Shown here: piece by piece, positions 39,927 through 48,689 of the stretch | Position numbering within the stretch: position 1 is the first letter of the stretch | Layout of the letters: every line of letters begins with the position of its first letter | From: Tissierellia bacterium | GTDB lineage: Bacteria > Bacillota_A > Clostridia > Tissierellales > Peptoniphilaceae | Direction: 5' to 3' | Assembly (NCBI GenBank): GCA_030537695.1 | Contig: JAUNVJ010000001.1 | Coordinates: 66,170 to 130,169, forward strand | DNA: 64,000 nt | The notes under the pieces: generated by a model | What the model was told of the DNA's origin: nothing | What the model saw: only the letters and a program-made list of their open reading frames with translations | Databases searched by the model: none | Position numbers and translations under genes: made by a program

Positions 39927-40630
39927 TGAATTCCTTTTAAATACTTAATTTCACTTTCTTCCAAATATCGATAATTCCCCACTTCCAAACCTCCCAGTTC
40001 TATTTCACCAATGGAAATTCGCTTCAGCTTTTTCACTTCATGACCTACTTTAGAAAACATTCTCTTCACTTGATGATTTTTGCCCTCATGAATCGTTATT
40101 CGAAGAATGGAATCCCTTTCGTAGTTCTTTAGCATTGTAACCTCAGCCGGAGAGGTGGTGAAATCCCCTAAATGGACACCTTTTCGTAATATTTTTAAGG
40201 CTGTTTTATCGGGCTTTCCTTGAACCGTTACGATATATGTTTTGGGAACTTCAAAAGATGGATGCATTAATCGATGTGCTAATTTCCCATCATTGGTAAG
40301 AAGAATTAACCCGGTGGTATCAATATCCAATCGTCCCACTGGATAGATACGTTCTTCCACGTCGATTAAATCCACCACAGTATGTCTTCCTTTTTCATCC
40401 TTAGCAGACGATACAAATCCAATGGGTTTATTCAATATGATATAAATATTTTTATCTTCTAATTTCAGTCGTCTTCCGTCTAAATAGACTCGATCTTTTG
40501 AAGGATCTACTTTAGTGCCCAGTTCTTTGATGATTCGATTATTTACCTTTACTCGTCCCTGGAGTATAAGATCTTCTCCTTTTCGTCTGGACGCAGCCCC
40601 ACTGTGGGCAATAAATTTTTGTAGTCTCAT
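39923..40630 (-). CDS. rluB: Pseudouridine synthase, RluB/RsuA family
   Basis: 235 residues: N-terminal S4 RNA-binding domain (RLQKFIAHSGAASRRKGEDLI) and catalytic domain with the Asp motif GRLDIDTTGLILLTNDG. In Bacillota the gene next to scpA-scpB modifies 23S rRNA. It overlaps scpB by 4 bases. Confidence 0.95.
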   Translation of the reverse strand: MRLQKFIAHSGAASRRKGEDLILQGRVKVNNRIIKELGTKVDPSKDRVYLDGRRLKLEDKNIYIILNKPIGFVSSAKDEKGRHTVVDLIDVEERIYPVGRLDIDTTGLILLTNDGKLAHRLMHPSFEVPKTYIVTVQGKPDKTALKILRKGVHLGDFTTSPAEVTMLKNYERDSILRITIHEGKNHQVKRMFSKVGHEVKKLKRISIGEIELGGLEVGNYRYLEESEIKYLKGIQ

Positions 40631-41154
40631 GAATCTTCCCTCACCAATTCCTCTAATTGTGGCAATTCTTTCAAGTTTTTAATCCCAAATTTTCGTAAAA
40701 ATTCTTCTGTTGTAGAATATAAATTGGGATGACCGATACGATCCAAAGTTCCTGATATTTCAATCAGTCCCAATTCCATTAAACCTTTCAATGTAGAGTC
40801 ACATTTGACCCCCCGAAGTTCTTCAATTTCTAATTTTGTTACCGGTTGTTTATAAGCGATAATCGACAATGTCTCTAAAGAAGGTTTGGTTAAGCTCTTT
40901 TCTTTCCTTTCTTTGACAAAATCTGTAATATAATCATAGTTTTCCGGTTTCGTGCTAAACTGATAGCTTCCATCAATTTCAACAAGACGAATTCCTCGTT
41001 CTTCGTTTTCATAATCGCCGATCATTTCATCCATGATAACTTTCATATCAGTTTTTGACACATCGAAAATTTGACAGAGATCTTTTAATAAGATCGCATC
41101 AGACCACACATATAAAATGCTTTCAATAATTGATTTGACTTTTTTCTTTTCCAT
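40627..41154 (-). CDS. scpB: Segregation and condensation protein ScpB
   Basis: 175-residue winged-helix partner of the SMC-ScpA complex, with KSIIESILYVWSD at the start and PSLETLSIIAYKQPVTKLEIEELRGV in the middle. It starts inside the scpA gene (32-base overlap). Confidence 0.95.
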   Translation of the reverse strand: MEKKKVKSIIESILYVWSDAILLKDLCQIFDVSKTDMKVIMDEMIGDYENEERGIRLVEIDGSYQFSTKPENYDYITDFVKERKEKSLTKPSLETLSIIAYKQPVTKLEIEELRGVKCDSTLKGLMELGLIEISGTLDRIGHPNLYSTTEEFLRKFGIKNLKELPQLEELVREDS

Positions 41155-41878
41155 GGGGATCCTTTCTTAGAAAGATGATGATATCTTGATTGTTTAAATG
41201 TTGTTTTGCAATGACAGTTCCCATTTTGATTAATTCCAAAAGAGATAAGAAATAAGTGATAATTTCAATTTTTGTACTGTCCTCTTCCAGAAGTCCCTCA
41301 AAAGATAATGTTCTATGACCTAATAGTCGAGAAAGGATATTTGAAATTCCCTCTTCAACAGTAAATTTGTCTCGGTAAATACTGGTGATGTTTCGGCTTT
41401 TATTTCGCTGTAGAATTGCTAAAAAAGCCTTGGACAATTTTTGTATATCACCTTCTTTTATAAGGTCCAAGTCTTCCAAGGAGTGGATTTCTTCACGCAC
41501 TTTATAGAGAGCTTTTTTTTCATATTCTTGAGACTTTCGAAGTAATTCAGAGGCTTCTTTATATTTTTCATATTCTAATAATTTACGAACCAACTCTTCT
41601 CTAGGATCTTTTTCTTCTTCCTCCACCATCTCTTCTTTTGTAAAAGAAGTTTTCGGGATTAACATCTTGGATTTAATTTCCACCAAGGTGGAAGCCATTA
41701 AAATAAATTCTGAAGTAAGTTCTAGATTGATTTGTGCTGCTTGATCTAAATAGTTCAAAAATTGTTCCGTAATCAAAGAGATGGGAATATCGTAGATATC
41801 AATTTCATTGTCTTTAATCAAATCTAAAAGAAGATCCATGGGACCTTCATAAATGGGAATTATAATATTATATTCCAT
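41123..41878 (-). CDS. scpA: Segregation and condensation protein ScpA
   Basis: 251-residue kleisin of the bacterial SMC condensin. N-terminal IPIYEGPMDLLLDLIKDNEIDIYDIPI and a C-terminal winged-helix (FLSLLELIKMGTVIAKQ) match the family. The gene overlaps the M50 protease gene by 19 bases and scpB by 32. Confidence 0.96.
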   Translation of the reverse strand: MEYNIIIPIYEGPMDLLLDLIKDNEIDIYDIPISLITEQFLNYLDQAAQINLELTSEFILMASTLVEIKSKMLIPKTSFTKEEMVEEEEKDPREELVRKLLEYEKYKEASELLRKSQEYEKKALYKVREEIHSLEDLDLIKEGDIQKLSKAFLAILQRNKSRNITSIYRDKFTVEEGISNILSRLLGHRTLSFEGLLEEDSTKIEIITYFLSLLELIKMGTVIAKQHLNNQDIIIFLRKDPHGKEKSQINY

Positions 41879-42489
41879 ATATAAATACCTAAATTCAATA
41901 TGATGCCCATAATTTTAAAGATAATGGGGCTGATAAAGCGAGGTAAAGTTCCACTAAATAGCAAAAATATCAATACAAAATAAAAATACTTTTCATATCG
42001 ATAAAATTTAAATTCCAAATTTGAAGGTAATAAAGCGGCAACTGCTTTTGATCCGTCTAAGGGCGGCAATGGAATCAAATTAAAAACTCCCAACATAATA
42101 TTATACCAAAAGACCGACTCCAAAAGAGAAATAAGAGGCCATGACTTGGCAGTAAATAGGACAAGTAATATGCCGGAGATGATTCCCAATATAAAATTAG
42201 TGCCGACTCCGGCTAAAGACACAAATAAACTAGATAATTTTCGATTACGGGTAAAGCGATAAGGGTTGATGGGAACAGCCTTCGCCCAACCGAATCTTAA
42301 GATAATAAGTGACAATAAACCAATGGGATCAATATGGTGAAGAGGATTAAGGCTTAATCGTCCATCTTCTTTCGCCGTGGTATCGCCGCATAAATAAGCC
42401 GCGTACCCATGAGCAATTTCATGGGGTACGATGGCTATTAACAAGGCTATTATATTTATAATAATTTGTTCAACATTTAAATTCAACAT
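41860..42489 (-). CDS. Site-2 protease family (M50) membrane protein
   Basis: 209-residue polytopic membrane protein with the zinc motif HEIAHGYAAYLCGD in the first part and NLIPLPPLDGSKA later, as in the short M50 peptidases found next to scpA in Clostridia. The substrate is unknown. ATG 42489 overlaps the pdp stop region and has no evident Shine-Dalgarno, suggesting coupling. Confidence 0.92.
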   Translation of the reverse strand: MLNLNVEQIIINIIALLIAIVPHEIAHGYAAYLCGDTTAKEDGRLSLNPLHHIDPIGLLSLIILRFGWAKAVPINPYRFTRNRKLSSLFVSLAGVGTNFILGIISGILLVLFTAKSWPLISLLESVFWYNIMLGVFNLIPLPPLDGSKAVAALLPSNLEFKFYRYEKYFYFVLIFLLFSGTLPRFISPIIFKIMGIILNLGIYIWNIIL

Positions 42490-42490
42490 A

Positions 42491-43792
42491 TTAATCAATT
42501 ATTTCTAATACTAATTTATATTCTGTCTCATGGTCGGAAAAACAGTAGGCATCTAGGATCTGCTTTTTAGCTCTCTCGATTTCTTCCGGTTTTTCCGTGT
42601 ATAGTTCAGCGAGCAAATCTCCTTTTTCTACAAAATCATTGATCTTTTTCCTCAAGATAATTCCTGCCCCGAGATCGATGTGATCTTCTTTTGTTTGACG
42701 CCCTGCCCCTAGATTTTTAGATGCTTCTCCTATGGAAAGTGCATCGATGCCTTTGACATATCCTTCTTGATCGGCATAAATTTTTTCGTGAAGATGAGAA
42801 CGTTTAAATTTTGTCGGATCGTCAATATAGGATGGATCTCCTCCTTGACATTTAACAAGCTCCTTAAATTTAGCAATGGCTTGTCCAGAAGCAATTTGAT
42901 TTTTCAGCAGTTCATAGCCTTCTTCTTCCGATTGTACTTTTCCGGCTAGCACTAGTAATTTCGTCCCGATGGTCAAGGAAAGCTCTTCCAAGTCTTTAGG
43001 CCCTTTTCCTTGAAGGGTATCAATCGCTTCTATGACTTCCAGAGAATTTCCGACGGCAAATCCCAAAGGTTCATCCATATTTGTAATGATAGCAATTGTT
43101 TTACGATTAAATTTTTTACCTAGTTTCACCATCATTTTAGATAATTCCTCAGCAGCAGCTACATCTTTCATAAAAGCACCGGAACCAACTTTTACGTCCA
43201 AGATCAATGCATCGGCTCCAACGGCTATTTTTTTACTTAAAATAGAGCTGGAAATCAAGCTGACATTATTGACTGTTGCCGTTGCATCGCGCAATGCATA
43301 TAATTTTTTATCGGCAGGGGTTACATCAGAAGTTTGGCCGCTGATGCTTAATTTTATATCATTGGTGTTTTTAATAAACTCGTCAATAGACAGATCAATA
43401 TTCATTCCCGGAATCGACTCTAATTTATCTAAAGTTCCCCCGGTATGGCCTAAACCACGACCGCTCATTTTAGCAAAGGGTACCCCGGTAGATGCCACTA
43501 ATGGTGCTAAAACCAAAGAGACCGTGTCTCCAACACCTCCTGTAGAATGCTTATCCACCTTAATACCTTCTATTGCAGATAAGTCAATACAATCCCCTGA
43601 ATGAAGCATAGCATTGGTTAAATGGTAGGTTTCGTCAAGATTTAATCCTTGAAAATAAATGGCCATCAACAGAGCACTGGCTTGATAATCAGGTATCGTA
43701 CCATCTGTATATCCATTTACAAAATAATTGATCTCATCCATGGATAGTATTTTTCCCTGCTTCTTTTTTTCAATAATATCATAAATATTCAT
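42491..43792 (-). CDS. pdp: Pyrimidine-nucleoside phosphorylase
   Basis: Reversible phosphorolysis of uridine, thymidine and deoxyuridine. The 433-residue protein has KVDKHSTGGVGDTVSLVLAP, KMSGRGLGHTGGTLDKLES and ILDVKVGSGAFMK, the family signatures. It follows pnp by one base, forming a nucleoside salvage pair. Confidence 0.96.
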   Translation of the reverse strand: MNIYDIIEKKKQGKILSMDEINYFVNGYTDGTIPDYQASALLMAIYFQGLNLDETYHLTNAMLHSGDCIDLSAIEGIKVDKHSTGGVGDTVSLVLAPLVASTGVPFAKMSGRGLGHTGGTLDKLESIPGMNIDLSIDEFIKNTNDIKLSISGQTSDVTPADKKLYALRDATATVNNVSLISSSILSKKIAVGADALILDVKVGSGAFMKDVAAAEELSKMMVKLGKKFNRKTIAIITNMDEPLGFAVGNSLEVIEAIDTLQGKGPKDLEELSLTIGTKLLVLAGKVQSEEEGYELLKNQIASGQAIAKFKELVKCQGGDPSYIDDPTKFKRSHLHEKIYADQEGYVKGIDALSIGEASKNLGAGRQTKEDHIDLGAGIILRKKINDFVEKGDLLAELYTEKPEEIERAKKQILDAYCFSDHETEYKLVLEIID

Positions 43793-43793
43793 A

Positions 43794-44603
43794 TTACATT
43801 TCCTCGATAATTTTTGCTACCAAAGATTTAAAACGATCCTCTATTTGTGATGAAACTTCGATTACTTCTTCATGATCCAATGGTTGATCCAAAATGCCGG
43901 CTGCCATATTGGTGATGCATGATATGCCCAAGACTTTAATGCCTCGATGATGAGCTAGAAGCACTTCAGGAACAGTACTCATTCCAACGGCATCAGCACC
44001 TAAAATTCCTGCCATTCGAACTTCAGCAGGTGTTTCATAACAAGGCCCAGTAAACCACATATATACACCTTCCTGCATCTGAATATTCAGTTCATGGCTG
44101 ACTTTTTTAGCTAATTGTTGAAGTTTTGGATCATAAGTATAAGTAAGGTCTAAAAATCTTGGACCTTTCGCATCATCATTGGGTCCGATAAGAGGATTTT
44201 CTCCGGTAAAATTAATATGATCTTTTATGATCATTAAATCCCCAGGCTTAAAATTTTTGTTGACACCGCCACAAGCATTGGTGACAATTAAATTTTGGAT
44301 CCCTAAATCACATAGCACCTCAATGGGATAGACGACGCGATTGATTCCCAACCCTTCATAATAATGAATTCGTCCTTTCATCGCCACAACTTTTTTATCG
44401 GCCACTCTTCCAAAGATCAATCTGCCATCGTGGCCTTTCACAGTGGATTGTGGAAATCCAGGAATTTCTTCGTAGGGAATTTCTATTTTTTCTTCAATAG
44501 ATTCTGCAAAATTTCCCAAACCTGATCCAAGGATTATTGCTATTTCCGGCTTCCATTGAATTCTTTTTTGAATATATTGGATTGATTGTTTTGTGTTATT
44601 CAT
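43794..44603 (-). CDS. Purine-nucleoside phosphorylase (PunA type)
   Basis: Trimeric-type PNP acting on inosine and guanosine, 269 residues: IILGSGLGNFAES, phosphate-binding GHDGRLIFG and GRIHYYEG, VTNACGGVN, and the substrate motif GVYMWFTGPCYETPAEVRM. It overlaps the nudix gene by 4 bases and precedes pdp. Confidence 0.96.
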   Translation of the reverse strand: MNNTKQSIQYIQKRIQWKPEIAIILGSGLGNFAESIEEKIEIPYEEIPGFPQSTVKGHDGRLIFGRVADKKVVAMKGRIHYYEGLGINRVVYPIEVLCDLGIQNLIVTNACGGVNKNFKPGDLMIIKDHINFTGENPLIGPNDDAKGPRFLDLTYTYDPKLQQLAKKVSHELNIQMQEGVYMWFTGPCYETPAEVRMAGILGADAVGMSTVPEVLLAHHRGIKVLGISCITNMAAGILDQPLDHEEVIEVSSQIEDRFKSLVAKIIEEM

Positions 44604-45139
44604 TTTTTACTCCTTAACTGTGCATATAATAAAATTCCCAATATCGTCTTTCCATCGACGATATCTCCTACCTCTATCATTTTTATTGCTTTTGACAGTG
44701 GAACTCTTTCCACCTGTATTTCTTCAAATTCATCTAAATTTTGATCCTTTTGTTGAAAGTTTTTGGCATAAAATATATATATTTTCTCATCGGTAAATCC
44801 CGGTGATGAATAAAACTCCGTTAAGTACTCACATTCTTGAGCAATACAACCGGTTTCTTCACTCAGTTCTCGAATCGCAGCATTATAGGGTTCTTCACCG
44901 ATGTCAATGATTCCAGCAGGAAGTTCATAGAGTTTTTTTTCCACCGGTTTTCGAAATTGTTTTACTAAAACCAACTGTTCATCGTCATCGATCGCCACAA
45001 CGCATACACTGGGAGGATGATTGACAATTTCTCTTTTTGTATATCTCTGTCCTTCCATTTCAACGGTATCTACACGAAGGGAAATCATTTTTCCTTTAAA
45101 TATACTTTCAGTCTTCATTGTTCTTTCGATCGAATCCAT
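44600..45139 (-). CDS. nudF: NUDIX hydrolase, ADP-ribose pyrophosphatase type
   Basis: 179 residues with a complete Nudix box (GIIDIGEEPYNAAIRELSEETG). The family hydrolyses ADP-ribose to AMP and ribose 5-phosphate. It is located before pnp as in many Clostridia, but spo0A, spoIVB and xerD that often lie between recN and here are missing. Confidence 0.92.
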   Translation of the reverse strand: MDSIERTMKTESIFKGKMISLRVDTVEMEGQRYTKREIVNHPPSVCVVAIDDDEQLVLVKQFRKPVEKKLYELPAGIIDIGEEPYNAAIRELSEETGCIAQECEYLTEFYSSPGFTDEKIYIFYAKNFQQKDQNLDEFEEIQVERVPLSKAIKMIEVGDIVDGKTILGILLYAQLRSKK

Positions 45140-45150
45140 TTAAATTCCTC

Positions 45151-46809
45151 CTAGAATATCATTTCTCTTGCAGCTTGGAGTGCAGCTTCTGTCACTGTCA
45201 TACCACCGATAAGTCGTGCTAGTTCTTTTACACGTTCTTCTTGTGTCAATTTGTAAATTTTTGATGTGGTGGACGTTCCGTCACTGGATTTTTCGATAAC
45301 AAAATGAGCATCGGCAAGAGATACAATTTGGGGCAAATGGGATATTACAATAATTTGACGATCCGATGCTAAATTTTTAATTTTATTGCCCACAACTTGT
45401 GCTGTCTTTCCACTGATACCCGAATCTATTTCGTCAAAAACCAAGGTGGGAATATCATCTTTTTCTGCAATAATACTTTTAAAGCCTAACATCATACGAC
45501 TCATTTCTCCACCGGAAGCAATTTTTGACAAGGGACGAAAATCTTCTCCAATATTTGAAGAAAGTAAAAACTCTACCCCATCTTTTCCATCAGGTCCTAT
45601 TTCTTTTTGGGAAAGTTGAACCTTAAATTTAGCGTTTTTAATCTCTAATTGATGGATTTCTTCCCCTAGTCGTTTTTCCAAAAAGACGGCAACTTCTTTT
45701 CTAGCTCTTGTAATTTTTTGAGCAATTAATAGTGTTTCCTCTTTCATTTGGTCGATCTCTTCTTGAAGTTTGGCCAGGTTTTTTTCATAGTTTTCCAAAA
45801 AATCCAAACGTTTTGAGATTGTGTCGTGAAATTCCCAAATTTCTTCAATACTGTTTCCATACTTGGTTTTTAAGCGATTGACGACATTGATCCGTTCTTC
45901 TAGAAAATGAAATCGTTCTGGATCAAATTCCAAATTTTCATAATATCTTTCCAAGGCATTAATAACATCTTTCAGACGAAAACGAATATCCTCTAATTCT
46001 TCAAACGATGCATTTAAATCCGAATTATACTTTAAAAGGCTCTGTAGAAGTGAAATACTCTTATCTAAACTATCTTCTATATTAAAAGAGTCATACGAAC
46101 TTTTTAACAAGTTGAGAATTTGAGAGAGAAAGTCCAAAGAATCCGTTATATTTTCCATCCTTTCATATTGTTCTTCTAAGGAGGATTCGTCTTCTTCCGT
46201 CAAACCAGCTTCTTCGATTTCTTCCAATTGATATTTAAGTAAATCAATCTCTCGTTCTCTATGATGTTCAAGAGTGGATTTTTCAGAAAATTGATCCATT
46301 AATTGAGTTAATTGAGACCATTTTTTTCGAATAGCATAAAGATTTTTAAAATGCTCCTTATCTCCGAAAGAGTCCAGTAGTTTTTTTTGATTTTGATTAT
46401 CCATTAAAGATACGGTTTCGTGTTGAGCAAAAATATCAATCAAAAAAGGAGTTATTTTTTCCAAACTGGATGCTGTCACGGCACGACCATTAATTCGAGT
46501 AATGCTGGGCTTATCCCGTCGAATTTCTCGTGATATCACTAAAAGGTCACCTGCTTCAATTCCCATTTCATACAATCGATCAGTTAAATTTTTATCATAG
46601 TTGCTAAAGATGGCCTCTATGTAACAATGATCCTGCCCTGTTTTAATAATATCCTTTGTAGCCCTTGCACCTAAGACAATTCCCAGAGAATCTATAATGA
46701 TAGATTTACCCGATCCGGTTTCGCCAGTGATAATATTTAATCCATTGGAAAACTCAATTTTCATTTCTTCTATGATTGCAAAATTTTCTATATTCAATTC
46801 GAGTAACAT
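45151..46809 (-). CDS. recN: DNA repair protein RecN
   Basis: SMC-like ATPase acting early in double-strand-break repair. The 552-residue protein has N-terminal Walker A ITGETGSGKSIIIDSLGIVLGAR, a long coiled coil (about 150-370), the signature KIASGGEMSRMMLG and Walker B TLVFDEIDSGISG. Length is standard. Confidence 0.96.
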   Translation of the reverse strand: MLLELNIENFAIIEEMKIEFSNGLNIITGETGSGKSIIIDSLGIVLGARATKDIIKTGQDHCYIEAIFSNYDKNLTDRLYEMGIEAGDLLVISREIRRDKPSITRINGRAVTASSLEKITPFLIDIFAQHETVSLMDNQNQKKLLDSFGDKEHFKNLYAIRKKWSQLTQLMDQFSEKSTLEHHREREIDLLKYQLEEIEEAGLTEEDESSLEEQYERMENITDSLDFLSQILNLLKSSYDSFNIEDSLDKSISLLQSLLKYNSDLNASFEELEDIRFRLKDVINALERYYENLEFDPERFHFLEERINVVNRLKTKYGNSIEEIWEFHDTISKRLDFLENYEKNLAKLQEEIDQMKEETLLIAQKITRARKEVAVFLEKRLGEEIHQLEIKNAKFKVQLSQKEIGPDGKDGVEFLLSSNIGEDFRPLSKIASGGEMSRMMLGFKSIIAEKDDIPTLVFDEIDSGISGKTAQVVGNKIKNLASDRQIIVISHLPQIVSLADAHFVIEKSSDGTSTTSKIYKLTQEERVKELARLIGGMTVTEAALQAAREMIF

Positions 46810-46812
46810 AAT

Positions 46813-47616
46813 TCACCTTTTTAACAATTCTTGATGTGCAATATCTACAATTGTCTTTAAATCTTTTGGCTCTTCTTCTATTTCTTGTAAGGTTAAATAT
46901 ATTAAAAACTCAATGTTTCCCGTCGTCCCTGTAATAGGCGAATGGGTTAAATCGATAACCTGAAAGTCTAAACTTTTTGCTAAACGGAAAATTTTTTCCA
47001 GTACTTCATAATGGACCCGTCGATCTTTTACGATTCCACCTTTTCCGACTTTACCTTTACCCGCTTCAAATTGAGGTTTGATTAAAGCGACTAAATGGCC
47101 ATTTTCATGCAAAAGTTCTCTCGCCTTGGGCAATACCAGTTCCAAGGAAATAAACGAGACATCAATTGTAATAAAATTTATCTTATCTGTAATGATTGAC
47201 GGATCAAAATGACGTATATTTGTTCGTTCCATGGAAATGACACGGTCATCCATCCGCAATCTATAGTCCAATTGATTGTATCCTACATCAATGGCGTAAA
47301 TTTTCTTTGCATGATACTGTAACATACAGTCGGTAAAGCCGCCTGTAGAAGCTCCAATATCGATACATATTTTATCTTTTAAATCAATATGGTAGCGATC
47401 AATTATTTTTTTCAATTTGTAACCGCCACGACTGACAAATTCTAAAGAATTATCTTTTACATACAGCGGTTCAGATTCTTCTATTAAGTCTCCCGGTTTA
47501 TCGATCCGTTGAGTACCTATAAATGCATTGCCCTCCATAATGATCCTTTTTGCTTTTTCTCGGGAAGAGATCAGTCCTTTTTTTACCAGCAAGACATCGG
47601 CTCTTATTTTTGTCAT
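46813..47616 (-). CDS. tlyA: TlyA family rRNA 2'-O-methyltransferase
   Basis: 267 residues: N-terminal S4 domain (KIRADVLLVKKGLISSREKAKRIIMEG) and an FtsJ-like methyltransferase domain (CIDIGASTGGFTDCMLQYHA). Family members 2'-O-methylate 16S or 23S rRNA. I start at ATG 47616, 4 bases after AGGAGCT. The dxs gene normally between ispA and tlyA in Clostridia is absent. Confidence 0.93.
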   Translation of the reverse strand: MTKIRADVLLVKKGLISSREKAKRIIMEGNAFIGTQRIDKPGDLIEESEPLYVKDNSLEFVSRGGYKLKKIIDRYHIDLKDKICIDIGASTGGFTDCMLQYHAKKIYAIDVGYNQLDYRLRMDDRVISMERTNIRHFDPSIITDKINFITIDVSFISLELVLPKARELLHENGHLVALIKPQFEAGKGKVGKGGIVKDRRVHYEVLEKIFRLAKSLDFQVIDLTHSPITGTTGNIEFLIYLTLQEIEEEPKDLKTIVDIAHQELLKR

Positions 47617-48476
47617 CAATAGCTCCTATCCATCAATTTTAAAGAAAAATCTCGCAGATAATGGTGTTTTAAATCCAAGTCTTCAATTGCTCCGTATCCT
47701 TTTTCCGTTAAAGCAATGATTTCTTCTTTCAATTCATCAGGACTCATAAAATCCAGCATATTCACTTCTTCTTTAGAATCGTCTGAATTTTGATCCAATA
47801 AATCGTCTTCGTATTGATAGGCCAATCCGATAGAAGTTGCAAATTCACCTAGCTTTGTAACCGTTTCATTATCAGCACCGGCCACTATGGCTCCCGTTAA
47901 AATTGCTGCTCGAATAAGACTGGCGGTTTTTAACCGATACATGTTTTCGCAAATTTCTTTTGTAAACTTTTCCCTCGGTAAATCGATATCGATCACTTGT
48001 CCACCGATCATTCCCTGTATACCGGCTGCCGTAAATAAATAACGCATTCCACGAACTGCCCGTTTAATCTGATCTGCATCATCTATTGTCTCAATATGTT
48101 TGGAAATAACCTCCACTGCTAAATTTAACAGAGCATCCCCTGCTAAAATAGCAATTCCTTCTGTATACACTTTATGATTTGTCGGTTTTCCCCTTCTCAT
48201 ATTGTCATTGTCCATAGCCGGTAGATCATCGTGAATTAAAGAATAGGTATGGATTAATTCCACTGCTACTGCATAGGGAATGACATCTTCTAACGATTTT
48301 TCGTCCCTTAATTCCAAAAAGGTCAATAAACATAGTAGAGGACGCACCCTCTTACCACCTGAGGATAGAGAGTATTTCATCGATTCATAGATCTTAGACT
48401 GTAATTCATCAGCATAATTAAATGTCTCATAAAGACTTTTTTCATATATTTTTAATAAATTTTCATAATTTTTCAT
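47616..48476 (-). CDS. ispA: Polyprenyl synthetase, farnesyl/geranyl diphosphate synthase type
   Basis: Condenses IPP with allylic diphosphates to supply UppS. The 286-residue protein has the first Asp-rich motif YSLIHDDLPAMDNDNMRRGKPTNH and the second YQYEDDLLD. Gene order xseA-xseB-ispA is conserved. Confidence 0.95.
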   Translation of the reverse strand: MKNYENLLKIYEKSLYETFNYADELQSKIYESMKYSLSSGGKRVRPLLCLLTFLELRDEKSLEDVIPYAVAVELIHTYSLIHDDLPAMDNDNMRRGKPTNHKVYTEGIAILAGDALLNLAVEVISKHIETIDDADQIKRAVRGMRYLFTAAGIQGMIGGQVIDIDLPREKFTKEICENMYRLKTASLIRAAILTGAIVAGADNETVTKLGEFATSIGLAYQYEDDLLDQNSDDSKEEVNMLDFMSPDELKEEIIALTEKGYGAIEDLDLKHHYLRDFSLKLMDRSY

Positions 48477-48478
48477 AG

Positions 48479-48685
48479 TTATTCATTCTCTAGTAATTCT
48501 TTATTTTCTCTTAATAATGTTTGAACTTTTCCTTCGTATTCATTTAAAATATTTTGACAATACTTATAGAGTTTGATTCCTTCTTCATATTTCTTAATGG
48601 ATTCTTCCAATGTAATATCCTCAGATTCTAAATCTCTGATGATCGATTCCAACTCTTGAAAAGCCTTTTCATAATCTTGTTTCAA
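48479..48685 (-). CDS. xseB: Exodeoxyribonuclease VII small subunit
   Basis: 68 residues with the XseB pattern FQELESIIRDLESEDITLEESIKKYEEGIKLYKYC split over one helix pair. It lies directly after xseA and forms the exonuclease VII complex with it. Confidence 0.95.
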   Translation of the reverse strand: MKQDYEKAFQELESIIRDLESEDITLEESIKKYEEGIKLYKYCQNILNEYEGKVQTLLRENKELLENE

Positions 48686-48689
48686 AGCT